A stretch of DNA of 64,000 nucleotides from positions 496,001 to 560,000 of the forward strand of contig NZ_CP025682.1 in NCBI RefSeq assembly GCF_002872475.1. The letters are read 5' to 3'. The stretch is from Pseudazoarcus pumilus. Lineage in GTDB: Bacteria > Pseudomonadota > Gammaproteobacteria > Burkholderiales > Rhodocyclaceae. Made by a program: the position numbers and the translations under genes. The notes under the pieces are model-generated. The model was given only the letters and a program-made list of their open reading frames with translations. It searched no databases and was not told the DNA's origin. This document shows positions 27,775-38,329 of this stretch, in pieces. The first letter of the stretch is position 1; each line of letters begins with the position of its first letter.

Positions 27775-28214
27775 CAGTCCGGGCTGGGGGTCAGCGTGGG
27801 TGTCAGTCGCAGCAGTTCGGGGCCGAATCGGCGTTGTATCTCGCCGAACATGGCCGCCTGTTGCTCGGGCAAATAGTCATGGGTGATCCGGTTTCGTACG
27901 TTGCGCATTTCCAGCCAAAGGGTCGCATTGGAGATCAGGCCGAGCTTTTCCATGCGATTGAGCAGGTTGCGCGTGGTGTCTGACTGTTCGGCAAACTCGG
28001 CGAGTTCATGACTGCGGAAATAGCGCAGCGCACATTCCACTGCGCGGACGAACCGATCCGCGAGTGCGTCGTAGGGTTCGAGTTCCTTCGGAGAGTACTC
28101 GACGGACGGGTCGAAGGGGCGGAAGTCTGATAGTGACGCCTTGATAAGCGCGATCGCCCGGTCGGCTTTCTGCGGGTTGAGTTCGCGAACCTGCTCGATA
28201 TCGCGGGTGTTCAT
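27774..28214 (-). CDS. HepT-like HEPN protein
   Basis: 146-residue helical HEPN-family protein. RNRITHDY gives the R-X4-H-X-Y RNase motif intact. ATG 28214 overlaps the upstream MNT stop and its own stop overlaps the ABC exporter start. It should be a toxin silenced by the MNT protein, transcribed together with the glycan exporter. Longer than the 120-residue HepT at 7682 and from a different subfamily. Confidence 0.85.
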
Positions 28215-28510
28215 AGCTCGATCCCCGTGTCCCGGGCAATTCGCTGCATCGGGGTGCGCGGCAAGTCGGGCTGGGCAAGCAGGATGTCGATCTTCTGGTC
28301 GCCGAGCGCGATCTGCAGGTCGGTTTCCAGGCCGATGGATTCGCGGAAGGCGTTCTCCAGCGGTTCGGGTGTTTCGACGAGCAGGTCGATGTCGCCACCG
28401 CGCCGGGTGTCGTCGGTGCGTGAGCCGAACAGCCATACGCGGGCGTTACGTCCGAAGCGGAGGCGCACGGTGTCGCGGATGATGCGGGATTCGTCTTCGG
28501 TGATTCGCAT
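28211..28510 (-). CDS. MNT-type nucleotidyltransferase antitoxin
   Basis: 99-residue minimal nucleotidyltransferase. WLFGSRTDDTRRGGDIDLL contains GS and the Asp-x-Asp pair. It pairs with the HEPN gene that overlaps its stop by 4 bp. A copy of a ~78-bp repeat begins directly before its start codon, the same repeat that precedes the next module upstream. Confidence 0.87.
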   Translation of the reverse strand: MRITEDESRIIRDTVRLRFGRNARVWLFGSRTDDTRRGGDIDLLVETPEPLENAFRESIGLETDLQIALGDQKIDILLAQPDLPRTPMQRIARDTGIEL

Positions 28511-28588
28511 GGGGCGCGGACGCGGTGTTGTATTTGGGCCAGTCTAGCCAAAGCGGCGCACACAGGCCATGGGCATGTGCGTGGTGGC
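28511..28588 (-). repeat. ~78-bp direct repeat, copy A
   Basis: Nearly identical to 29369-29446 (a handful of differences by eye), same orientation, 858 bp apart. It lies directly upstream of the MNT gene that starts at 28510, so it probably carries that operon's promoter or leader. Confidence 0.85.
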
Positions 28589-28595
28589 GGGCGCC

Positions 28596-28910
28596 TCAGA
28601 GCTCTACGCCAACCCGATCGATGTGGTCGAGCAGGTCGGGGTTGTCGATTTGGTGGCGCAGCAGGAGGTCGACCTTCCAGGGCAGGAGCAGGTCGTCGAT
28701 CTGGGTTTCGATTTGCAGCAACTCGCTCAGGCCGAGGCCAGGGGCGGTGAGGCACAGGTCGATGTCGGAGCCGGTGCGGAAGGTGCCCAGGGCGCGCGAG
28801 CCGAACAGGGTGACGGTCCCGATCTGCGGCCATGCCCGCAGCACGGCGAGGATGCGGGGTAGCACGCCGGGAGGAAGGCCGAATGCGTCGTGGGCGGGTT
28901 GGGCGCTCAT
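28596..28910 (-). CDS. MNT nucleotidyltransferase (HI0073-like)
   Basis: 104-residue minimal nucleotidyltransferase with TLFGSRALGTFRTGSDIDL: GS and Asp-x-Asp are present. Gene order is HEPN first, MNT second, as in the HI0074/HI0073 pair of Haemophilus. The start overlaps the upstream HEPN stop (ATGA). Confidence 0.86.
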   Translation of the reverse strand: MSAQPAHDAFGLPPGVLPRILAVLRAWPQIGTVTLFGSRALGTFRTGSDIDLCLTAPGLGLSELLQIETQIDDLLLPWKVDLLLRHQIDNPDLLDHIDRVGVEL

Positions 28911-29332
28911 GGGGTTTCAATGCGGTGCCGGAGTTGATCGCGCAGTGCGAGAAACAGCGTGTGGTAGCGCTGCAGGATGCGCTGCGCGATGTCGTTGGCC
29001 ACTTCCTCGTTGTAGCTGTGAGACGTTCGGTTGCGGCTCTGGATCATCTCCATCCATCCTTCCCCGTCCGTGACCAGGCCTCGCTGGAAAGCTTCGCGGG
29101 TGGCGTCGCGCGAGCCCGTGATGTTCTGGGCGCCCTGCCAGATGAAGAAGTCGCGCAGCGTGTTCCAGGCCAGTTCGTGGGTGAATTCGAAGGCCTGGAT
29201 CAGGCCCTGCTTCTCCAGCGGAGTGAGTGGGCGCTGCCGGCTGAGTTCCACGGCTTCGGTCAGGCGTTCGAGCGCCTTGAGGTAGTTGGTGAAGCGTTGC
29301 TGCCAGCGGATGTCGGGGGAGGAGGCGTTCAT
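28907..29332 (-). CDS. HEPN substrate-binding protein (HI0074 family)
   Basis: 141-residue helical HEPN protein of the HI0074 family, partner of the following nucleotidyltransferase. RNRTSHSYNEE supplies the R-X4-H-X-Y-like motif. It is the first gene of the long minus-strand unit that runs down to tagD. The ~78-bp repeat lies shortly upstream. Confidence 0.87.
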   Translation of the reverse strand: MNASSPDIRWQQRFTNYLKALERLTEAVELSRQRPLTPLEKQGLIQAFEFTHELAWNTLRDFFIWQGAQNITGSRDATREAFQRGLVTDGEGWMEMIQSRNRTSHSYNEEVANDIAQRILQRYHTLFLALRDQLRHRIETP

Positions 29333-29368
29333 GGGGCGATGCCTGTTTTGCGCTCGATGCGCCGCTTG

Positions 29369-29446
29369 GGGCGCGGGCGCACTGTTGTATTTGAGCCAGT
29401 CTAGCCAAAGCGGCGCACACAGGCCATGGGCATGTGCTTGGTGGGG
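29369..29446 (-). repeat. ~78-bp direct repeat, copy B
   Basis: Second copy of the 28511-28588 repeat. It lies upstream of the HI0074-like gene, at the outer edge of the accessory block next to ampD. AAATACAAC-type AT-rich sequence inside it (minus strand) could hold a -10 element. Confidence 0.85.
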
Positions 29447-29472
29447 GTGTGGCGGGGTCGCATAATCGCGTA

Positions 29473-30036
29473 ATGCGCGCTGATCATTCCGCCCCCCTCA
29501 GGCTCGATTCGCAAGGCTGGCTTGGTTCTCCGGCCGTTCGTCGGCCGTCGCCCAACTTCGATGCCCGCCCGCCCGGCGCGGCGGTGGATCTTGTCGTCGT
29601 GCACGCGATCAGCCTGCCGCCGGAGGAGTTCGGTGGGTCGGGGGTGGAGTGTTTGTTCACCAATTCGTTGAATGCCGATGAACATCCGTACTACGCTGAG
29701 ATCGCGGGTTTGCGGGTTTCGGCGCATTTCTTCATCCGGCGTGACGGGGAACTGATCCAGTTCGTGTCGACGGAGGATCGGGCTTGGCACGCGGGGGTGT
29801 CGTGTTGGCGGGGTCGGGAACGTTGTAACGATTTTTCTGTCGGAATCGAACTTGAGGGCTGTGACACGGTGCCGTTCGAGCCTGCACAGTACGAACGGCT
29901 GTGCGAACTTATCGCGGCGATTCGTGCCAGATACCCGTCCGTGCGTGACGTTGTCGGGCATTCGGACATCGCGCCGGGGCGCAAGACGGACCCGGGGCCG
30001 TGTTTCGACTGGACACAACTGCGCAGGGTTGTGTAA
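29473..30036 (+). CDS. ampD: AmpD 1,6-anhydro-MurNAc-L-Ala amidase
   Basis: 187-residue cytoplasmic amidase of peptidoglycan recycling. It cuts the amide between 1,6-anhydroMurNAc and the stem peptide. Zinc-ligand and catalytic positions are visible: His in VVVHAISL, Glu in VGIELEGC, and the His-Lys-Asp set in VGHSDIAPGRKTDPGP. ATG 29473 gives the usual AmpD length; an earlier in-frame start at 29434 would reach into the repeat. It is the first backbone gene after the accessory block. Confidence 0.92.
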   Translation: MRADHSAPLRLDSQGWLGSPAVRRPSPNFDARPPGAAVDLVVVHAISLPPEEFGGSGVECLFTNSLNADEHPYYAEIAGLRVSAHFFIRRDGELIQFVSTEDRAWHAGVSCWRGRERCNDFSVGIELEGCDTVPFEPAQYERLCELIAAIRARYPSVRDVVGHSDIAPGRKTDPGPCFDWTQLRRVV

Positions 30037-30057
30037 GCCCTTTGGGGTAGGCCTTGT

Positions 30058-30086
30058 TTGACAAGGTCCTGTTAAATCAGGAAAAT
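30058..30086 (+). promoter_or_regulatory. Possible sigma-70 promoter
   Basis: A perfect TTGACA (30058-30063), 17 bp, then GAAAAT (four of six consensus). It lies 242 bp upstream of the transglycosylase gene. The rest of 30087-30327 shows no gene. Confidence 0.35.
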
Positions 30087-30327
30087 CAGCAGGCTTTGTG
30101 GGCGCGGCAGTGTTTTTGTCGCGCGTTTGTGAAGGTGCGGCGCCGTACCGAGAGTGCGGCGCAGTCAGATGGCCGCGCGCACCGCGGGGCTCGTCGTCTG
30201 GTTGCGGCGGCGGGCTGAACAACCACTGTAATCGGCTTTCTGTCCGTGTTCCGGGGTGGAACGGAGCGCGGGGCCTCGCGGGAATTTCGCGAGCGCTGCC
30301 CGACCGACGATTGCAGCAGGAGGGACC

Positions 30328-30999
30328 ATGATTCACGCAACTCGTACTACCGGGCTGGTGGCTTCCGCTGGCCGGCTTCTGGCGCGAACCGCGCACGGAA
30401 GCGTGATGTTGATGTCGCTGTTCGCGATCCTGTTCGCCGGTGCGTATTACATGCAGGCCGGGGCGCAGGAAGCGCGTGCGGAGCGCGCCGAAGCGGTGGC
30501 GCTGGCCGTTGCGGAGGCCGAACGCGAGGCCGAGGCGATGCGCCTGTCGTCCGAGATGGAGCGCGTGCGCGACTGGGTCGCCAAGCGTTATCGCGTGTCG
30601 TCCGACGCGCTGGAGCCGGCCTTCGTGGAGGTCGAGAACAGCGCGCGCGAGGCTGAGTTGGATCCGCTGCTGATCGTGGCGATGATCGCGGTCGAATCGA
30701 GCTTCAACCCCAAGGCGAAGAGTCACGCGGGCGCGCTGGGCCTGATGCAGGTGATTCCGCGCTGGCACATGGACAAGATCGGTCACGACAACGACCACAC
30801 GGTGCTGTTCGATCCGCGCTTCAATGTGCAGGTCGGCACGCTGGTTCTGCTCGAAGGCCTGCAACGTTATGGTTCGCTCGAAGCGGCGCTGCAGTACTAC
30901 AACGGCGCACGCCACGATCCGGAAAAGCGCTACACCAAGCGCGTGCTGTCGGTGAAGCGCCAGTTGCAGCAGGTGCTGGCCAGTTCCAGCGGCGCCTGA
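30328..30999 (+). CDS. Lytic transglycosylase (SLT domain)
   Basis: 223-residue protein with an N-terminal membrane anchor (about 28-47), a Glu/Ala-rich helical linker and an SLT domain (about 105-215). The catalytic Glu is in IAVESSFNPKAKS, followed by GALGLMQVIP and YNGAR. It should cleave the MurNAc-GlcNAc bond in the periplasm. AGGAGG lies 6 bp upstream of ATG 30328. A clear terminator follows. Confidence 0.9.
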   Translation: MIHATRTTGLVASAGRLLARTAHGSVMLMSLFAILFAGAYYMQAGAQEARAERAEAVALAVAEAEREAEAMRLSSEMERVRDWVAKRYRVSSDALEPAFVEVENSAREAELDPLLIVAMIAVESSFNPKAKSHAGALGLMQVIPRWHMDKIGHDNDHTVLFDPRFNVQVGTLVLLEGLQRYGSLEAALQYYNGARHDPEKRYTKRVLSVKRQLQQVLASSSGA

Positions 31000-31024
31000 G
31001 CCAAACAGCGCAGAACACAGAATG

Positions 31025-31048
31025 ACGGCCCGTTCGCGGGCCGTTTTT
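31025..31048 (+). terminator. Rho-independent terminator after transglycosylase gene
   Basis: Perfect 8-bp stem ACGGCCCG/CGGGCCGT with loop TTCG, followed by TTTT. Confidence 0.92.
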
Positions 31049-31089
31049 CGTGGACCGCGTAATTCAGGGCGCCATTGTTGTTCTCGCTG

Positions 31090-31227
31090 AATAAAGTCGA
31101 AAACGTCGCTTCAGCGCCGACAAGGGCTCCCTCGCCGCCCTGCACAGCGCTCGTCACGTTCAAAGTCGAAAACGAGGGCACGTTTCCAAGCGGATTCGAG
31201 CAAGTTTGCGCAATAAAGTCGGAAACA
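31090..31227 (+). repeat. Iterated AAAGTCGAAAAC boxes
   Basis: Three related boxes: 31090-31105, 31161-31174 and 31212-31227 (the last with GTCGGAAAC). Related AT-rich boxes in inverse orientation lie at 32205-32222, on the far side of the TacAT pair. Repeated terminal boxes of this kind are seen at ends of some insertion sequences; no transposase is present. Confidence 0.55.
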
Positions 31228-31239
31228 TGCCGGACAGGG

Positions 31240-31740
31240 CTAACGTACCCAGCGACGAGCATCCTTGAGCAGTAGCAGCAGTTGCTGCTCACGCAGAGGC
31301 GATGCGATGAACCCGAACCGGGTGTAGAAGCGCGCCGCCTGTTCATCGATGGGATGGGTCAGCATTGCCCGGATGCCGGCCTGCTCGGCAATCAGCATCG
31401 TGCGGCGAATGGCGTCCTGCAGCAGGCCCAGGCCTATGCATCGCCCCTGATCCTGGGCACAGACAGCCAGTCGCGCCAGGATCACCACCGGCAACGGGTA
31501 CTGCCCCATCCCCTTGCGGATGCGCTCCGGCGCCTCCAGCGTATCGACCTGACCGACGGTCAGACTGAAGTAGCCCGCCACACGGTTGTCGTCTTCGGCA
31601 ACGACGAAGGTCCTGGCCGAGCCACTGGCCTGCGCTTGGCGAGCGTGTCGCAAGAGCCAGTCGTTCAGCGCGGACTTGCCGCAATCGAAACCCTCCAGCC
31701 GATGCCTGGCAGACAGAGGCTCCGGGGCGCGCAAAGTCAC
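31240..31740 (-). CDS. GNAT acetyltransferase toxin (TacT-like)
   Basis: 166-residue GNAT protein. The opening (LSARHRLEGFDCGKSALNDW) and the acetyl-CoA loop region (LARLAVCAQDQGRCIGLGLL) match the TacT/AtaT-type toxins that acetylate aminoacyl-tRNA. Catalytic-tail Tyr is in FYTRFGF. The start is GTG 31740, overlapping the antitoxin stop (GTGA). The frame runs open further upstream, but the coupling and family length decide for the short form. Confidence 0.88.
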   Translation of the reverse strand: MTLRAPEPLSARHRLEGFDCGKSALNDWLLRHARQAQASGSARTFVVAEDDNRVAGYFSLTVGQVDTLEAPERIRKGMGQYPLPVVILARLAVCAQDQGRCIGLGLLQDAIRRTMLIAEQAGIRAMLTHPIDEQAARFYTRFGFIASPLREQQLLLLLKDARRWVR

Positions 31741-32030
31741 TTCGCTTCCCAGGGCGCCTTCCGGGAGAACAGATCGACCAAGCCGTCGTTGACCTGTTCG
31801 GGGCGTTCCAGCAGATCCGTCAGGGTCTGGTATTGACTGCCCGAAACCATGAACAAGCGCTGATCGAGCAGCGTCTGCTCGGCGGCCAGACAAGCGCTGT
31901 CGAGAATGAAGTCCGTCAGTGACTTGTGAGCCACTTCTGCGGCGCGACGCAGCACCATCTCCTGTTCGGGGGTAGCACGCAACCCGAGGCGGGCAGACCG
32001 GGCGGAAGACGAGGGGGTAACGGCAGACAT
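31737..32030 (-). CDS. DUF1778 antitoxin (TacA-like)
   Basis: 97-residue ribbon-helix-helix protein of the DUF1778/TacA family. RLGLRATPEQEMVLRRAAE and TDFILDSACLAAE are the DNA-binding part, and the C-terminal part should wrap the GNAT toxin. Order antitoxin-toxin with a 4-bp overlap is standard. Expected to autorepress the pair. Confidence 0.9.
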   Translation of the reverse strand: MSAVTPSSSARSARLGLRATPEQEMVLRRAAEVAHKSLTDFILDSACLAAEQTLLDQRLFMVSGSQYQTLTDLLERPEQVNDGLVDLFSRKAPWEAK

Positions 32031-32455
32031 GGCAATACTTCATCGTATGTTGGATCAATCGCCTCAATGTTAGTACAACAGACGCACGGCATCCAGTGAT
32101 GCATGGACCGAATCGTCGGAGCGCTGACACTTCCCCAGGAGCAAAACCCCCCAGCCAGAGACCGGACGTTCTCAACTTCACTGCGCAGCTTTCAACTTCC
32201 ATGACGAGTTTTCGATTTTTTGCGCGGAACGATTTTTTGTCATGCCCCACGCAATCGCCGCGAAAATCGGAAAACGCTCCTGATGGGGTGAAGATTCATG
32301 CTGGCGCAGGGGTGTCGCAATTCGCTGCGCTCATCGGCGACCCTGTATGTTGAAGGTGACTGCCTGAGCGGTCGATGTAGCCGATCGCCGGGGAGGCCGT
32401 GGCGTTTTTGAGTAGATCGTGACGAGCGGAAGCGAGGTGCGACCTGTTCACCCTG
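32031..32455. other. Intergenic region with boxes and REP-like repeats
   Basis: No gene is supported. The first ~70 bp hold the TacAT promoter region (minus strand). AT-rich TTTTCGATTTTTT-type boxes lie at 32205-32275, inverse to those at 31090-31227. REP-like palindromes in reverse orientation lie at 32309-32344 and 32416-32444, before the aminotransferase end. Confidence 0.6.
32309..32344. repeat. REP-like palindrome, inverted copy
   Basis: Starts GGGGTGTCGCAATTCGCTGC and ends GGCGACCC, the reverse orientation of the 7130 and 37227 copies. A further degenerate copy lies at 32416-32444 (GTGACGAGCGGAAGCGAGG). Confidence 0.65.
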
Positions 32456-33634
32456 TCACCCGACGACGCGGCGGATGCGCTCGGCGGCTTCGACGAGGCG
32501 CGGGGTGTCGGTGGTGTAGGCAAAGCGCAGGTGGCGGCGCGGTGCGTTGTCGCCGAAGTCGATGCCGGGCGTGGCGGCGACGAAGGCTTCCTCGATGAGG
32601 CGGCGGGCCAGTGCCTCGCTGTCGTCGGCGAGGGCGGAGACGTCTGCGTAGATGTAGAAGGCGCCCTGCGGCTCGGCAGCGATGCAGAATCCGATCTCGC
32701 GCAGCGCCGGCAGCAGGGCGTGGCGGCGCGCGTCGAAGGCTTCGCGGCGCGCTTCCAGAATGTCGCGTGTGGCCGGCGCGAAGGCGGCCAGCGCGGCGTG
32801 CTGGGCCGGTGTCGAGGGCGAGATGAAGAAGTGCTGGGCGAGTTTTTCGATCTCGCGCACGTATTCGGGCGGGGCCACCAGCCAGCCCAGGCGCCAGCCG
32901 GTCATGCCGAAGTATTTCGAGAAGCTGTTGACCACGAACATGCCGTCCTGCGGGCGGCTGGCCAGCGCCGTATGCGGCGCCACGCCGTAGCTCAGACCCT
33001 GGTAGATCTCGTCGACGATGATCAGCCCGTCGCGGTGGCGCACGGCTGCGCGCAGGGCATCGAGTTCGGTTGCGTCGAGCAGCGTGCCGGTGGGGTTGGA
33101 GGGCGTGGCGACGATCAGCCCGAGCACGTCGTCGGCCCAGGCGATCCGGACCCCCTCGGCCGTGGGTTGGAAGCGCGTTGCGGCATTCACCGGCAACGCG
33201 CGCGGCACACCCTCGAAGCTGCGCACCAGATGGCGGTTGCATGGGTAGCCGGGGTCAGGCAGCAGCCACGCGTCGCCCGGGTCGGTGGTGGCGGCCAGTG
33301 CCAGCATCAGCGCGCCCGAGGCGCCGGGGGTGACGATGATGCGCTCGGGCGCGACGTCGGCGCCGAAACGGTCATGGTAGTGACGCGCGATGGCCTCGCG
33401 CAGGCGCGGCAGGCCGAGGGCCGGCGTGTAGTGCACGTCGCCGGTGGCGATGTGGCGGCTGGCCGCCTCGATGACCGGCGCCGGGGTGGGGAAGTCCGGC
33501 TCGCCCACTTCCATGTGGATTACGTCGTGGCCGGCCGCTTCCAGCTCGTGGGCGCGGCGCAGCAGTTCCATGACGTGAAACGGTGCGATGTCGGCCATGC
33601 GGCGGGCCAGACGGGGGCGGTTGGCTGGGGGCAT
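32456..33634 (-). CDS. Class I/II PLP aminotransferase
   Basis: 392-residue fold-type I aminotransferase. The PLP Lys is in NSFSKYFGMTGWRLGW, with GASGALMLAL, ATPSNPTGT and IVDEIYQGL in family order. Substrate is not evident; such proteins are often annotated as aspartate or alanine type. ATG 33634 gives the usual start (MADIAPFHVMELL region follows); the frame is open further upstream but overlaps the divergent maeB leader. Confidence 0.87.
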   Translation of the reverse strand: MPPANRPRLARRMADIAPFHVMELLRRAHELEAAGHDVIHMEVGEPDFPTPAPVIEAASRHIATGDVHYTPALGLPRLREAIARHYHDRFGADVAPERIIVTPGASGALMLALAATTDPGDAWLLPDPGYPCNRHLVRSFEGVPRALPVNAATRFQPTAEGVRIAWADDVLGLIVATPSNPTGTLLDATELDALRAAVRHRDGLIIVDEIYQGLSYGVAPHTALASRPQDGMFVVNSFSKYFGMTGWRLGWLVAPPEYVREIEKLAQHFFISPSTPAQHAALAAFAPATRDILEARREAFDARRHALLPALREIGFCIAAEPQGAFYIYADVSALADDSEALARRLIEEAFVAATPGIDFGDNAPRRHLRFAYTTDTPRLVEAAERIRRVVG

Positions 33635-33815
33635 GGCGGTCGGCTGTGGAAAATACGGCTGAAATGCATGCGCGGCGAGCATACGATTGTGCCATGGTTC
33701 GCATGGCCGGCGTGTCGCCCGCGGACCGCGCCCGGGGCGGCACGCCGGCCATGTGGCATCATCGCTCACCTGTGACCGGCGCTCCTTCGCCGGTCTGCCG
33801 CAATCCGGAGGTCCC

Positions 33816-36092
<2,277 letters not shown>

Positions 36093-36155
36093 GCGGCGCG
36101 GGCATGTAACAAGTCTTCCCGCCGCTGCGCGGATCGTTTAGCCTGCGCTCTGCAG

Positions 36156-36188
36156 ACGGCCCGGCGGCCGTGACGGTCGCCGGGCCGT
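36156..36188 (+). other. Strong GC-rich hairpin
   Basis: Perfect 11-bp stem (36156-36166 with 36178-36188) and 11-base loop between maeB and the PBP7-like gene. It lacks a T-run, so it is at best a rho-independent terminator of reduced strength or an mRNA end barrier. Confidence 0.5.
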
Positions 36189-36333
36189 TGCGTTGCCGGC
36201 TTTCGTGAATTTATACCGTGAGTTTGCGTGTGATTTTGGCAACATGCTTAAAAGAAGCTTGCTATCCGACTGGTTCTCTTACGAAAATACAAGCCGTAAC
36301 AGTCGCAGGTGGTGGTTTGGAGGGCCGAGTCGG

Positions 36334-37194
36334 ATGAAGTTTCGAATCAAAGCGATGTTTGCCGGGTGCGCGCTCGTCCTGGGTGCCGCATCCACGCCCG
36401 CGCTGGCAGACGGCACCTCTCCGCAACTGCGCTCGGCTTCCTTCGTGGTGGTCAGCGAGCGTACCGGGCAGGTACTGGTCGAGCAGAACGCCACCAAGGC
36501 GGCTCCGATTGCTTCCATCACCAAGCTGATGACGGCCATGGTCGTGCTCGATGCGCGTCAGAGCCTGTCCGAAACCCTGCGCGTCACCTCCGACGACATC
36601 GACCGCCTCAAGAATTCCGGCTCGCGCCTGCGTGTGGGCACGCGGCTGACGCGCGAGGAGATGCTCAACCTGGCGCTGATGTCGTCCGAGAACCGCGCCG
36701 CCTCCGCGCTGGCGCGTTACTACCCGGGCGGCACGCGTGCCTTCGTCAACGCGATGAACGTCAAGGCGCGCATGCTCGGCCTGGCCGACACGCGCTTTGC
36801 CGACAGCAGCGGGCTCGATCCGCGCAACGTCTCCAGCCCGCGTGATCTGGTGCGCCTGGTCTCGGTTGCTGCCACGTATCCGCTGGTGCGCGAGTTCTCG
36901 ACTCGCGAAGAGCGCTACGTCAAGCTCGGCGGGCGCATGGAGCGCTTCGGCAATTCCAACCCGCTGGTGCGCGACGACACCTGGCAGGTCGGCGTATCCA
37001 AGACCGGCTTCATCCGCGAGGCCGGGCGCTGTCTGGTCATGCAGGCCTGGGTGCGCGACGAGCCGGTGATCATGGTGCTGCTCAACTCGCAGGGTACGTG
37101 GACGCGCACCGCCGACGCCAAGCGCGTCAAGGCCTGGCTGGAAACCCTCGACACCGAACGGGTGGCCGCACTCGCTCCGGGCAGCGGCGGCTGA
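36334..37194 (+). CDS. pbpG: D-alanyl-D-alanine endopeptidase (PBP7 type)
   Basis: 286-residue periplasmic serine peptidase of the S11 family. A signal peptide ends near ALA (about 25). Catalytic motifs are SITK (61-64), SEN (118-120) and KTG (223-225). It lacks the extra C-terminal domain of PBP5/6, as in PBP7. It should cleave DD-crosslinks in peptidoglycan. ATG 36334 is chosen for the signal peptide and the GGAGGG ahead of it. Confidence 0.9.
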   Translation: MKFRIKAMFAGCALVLGAASTPALADGTSPQLRSASFVVVSERTGQVLVEQNATKAAPIASITKLMTAMVVLDARQSLSETLRVTSDDIDRLKNSGSRLRVGTRLTREEMLNLALMSSENRAASALARYYPGGTRAFVNAMNVKARMLGLADTRFADSSGLDPRNVSSPRDLVRLVSVAATYPLVREFSTREERYVKLGGRMERFGNSNPLVRDDTWQVGVSKTGFIREAGRCLVMQAWVRDEPVIMVLLNSQGTWTRTADAKRVKAWLETLDTERVAALAPGSGG

Positions 37195-37226
37195 ATCGGT
37201 TACTGCGAAAACCGCCACCGCCTCCC

Positions 37227-37267
37227 GTAGGTCGCCGATGAGCCGCAGGCGAATTGCGACACCCCGG
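37227..37267. repeat. REP-like palindrome, forward copy
   Basis: Starts GTAGGTCGCCGATGAGCC and ends GCGACACCCCGG. Variant of the repeats at 7130 and 8041. It pairs with an inverted copy at 37314-37344. Confidence 0.75.
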
Positions 37268-37313
37268 CCAACCGCAGCCACCACCGAATGGCACGTCGAG
37301 CGGCACGGTGGAT

Positions 37314-37344
37314 GTCGCACCTCGCTTCGCTCGCCACGACCTAC
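37314..37344. repeat. REP-like palindrome, inverted copy
   Basis: GTCGCACCTCGCTTCGCTCG followed by CCACGACCTAC. Forms an inverted pair with 37227-37267 upstream of dapF. Confidence 0.75.
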
Positions 37345-37455
37345 GACCACGCGACCTGCGGAAACGGCGTCGCCGCTTCGCTGGACGCCACCGCCCCGGT
37401 AGGCGAGAATCGACGCATTCCCCGCAGCTTCCGCCCCGTACACGGGCATTTCCTC

Positions 37456-38292
37456 ATGCGAATGCGTTTTACCAAGATGCACGGACTGGGCAACGACTTC
37501 GTCGTCGTCGACGCCACGCGTGCGCCGGCCGAGCTCACGCCCGAGCGCGTGCGCGCGATCGCCGACCGGCATTTCGGCGTCGGCTGCGATCAGTTGCTGG
37601 TGGTCGAGCCGCCCACGCGCGCGGATGTCGACTTCCGCTACCGCATCTTCAATGCCGACGGCGGCGAGGTCGAGCAGTGCGGCAACGGCGCGCGCTGCTT
37701 CGTGCGCTTCGTGCACGACAAGGGCCTCACCGCCAAGCGGCGCATCCGCGTGGAGACGTGCTCGGGCGTGATCGAGCCGTATCTCGAGGACGACGGTCTG
37801 GTCACGGTGGACATGGGCGTGCCCGTGCTCGAGCCGGCCGAGATTCCGTTTCGGTCTGATTCGCGCGAGTTGGTGCAGGCGCTCGAACTGACCGACGACA
37901 CGCGCATCGCCATCACCGCCGTGTCCATGGGTAACCCGCACGCCGTGCATGTGGTCGCCGACATCGATTCCGCACCGGTTGCCACCCTGGGTCCGCTGAT
38001 CGAGTCGCACGAACGCTTTCCGGCGCGCGTCAACGCCGGCTTCATGCAGGTGCTCGACGAACACGCGGTGCGTCTGCGCGTGTTCGAGCGCGGCGCCGGC
38101 GAGACGCTGGCCTGCGGCACCGGCGCCTGCGCGGCGGTGGTCGCCGGCGTGCTGCGCGGCCTGCTCGCCTCGCCGGTACGCGTTGCCACGCGCGGTGGCG
38201 AACTGACGATCGCCTGGGACGGGGCGGGCACGCCGGTGCACATGACCGGGCCGGCCGTGACGGTGTTCGAAGGCGAAATCGAACTGGCATGA
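37456..38292 (+). CDS. dapF: Diaminopimelate epimerase DapF
   Basis: 278-residue epimerase that converts LL- to meso-diaminopimelate for lysine and peptidoglycan. The two catalytic Cys are in EQCGNGARC and [17 protein letters not shown] opens the protein. ATG 37456 fits the family start. It starts the cluster dapF-DUF484-xerC that is common in Beta- and Gammaproteobacteria. Confidence 0.95.
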   Translation: MRMRFTKMHGLGNDFVVVDATRAPAELTPERVRAIADRHFGVGCDQLLVVEPPTRADVDFRYRIFNADGGEVEQCGNGARCFVRFVHDKGLTAKRRIRVETCSGVIEPYLEDDGLVTVDMGVPVLEPAEIPFRSDSRELVQALELTDDTRIAITAVSMGNPHAVHVVADIDSAPVATLGPLIESHERFPARVNAGFMQVLDEHAVRLRVFERGAGETLACGTGACAAVVAGVLRGLLASPVRVATRGGELTIAWDGAGTPVHMTGPAVTVFEGEIELA

Positions 38293-38329
38293 TGCACGAA
38301 CCCGCCAACCCTCTTCCGGAGCCTGGTCG

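Noticed and set aside
31240-31740. GNAT protein as the missing PseH
   Set aside because: It is coupled to a DUF1778 antitoxin and has TacT-like features, so it belongs to a toxin-antitoxin pair outside the pseudaminic operon.
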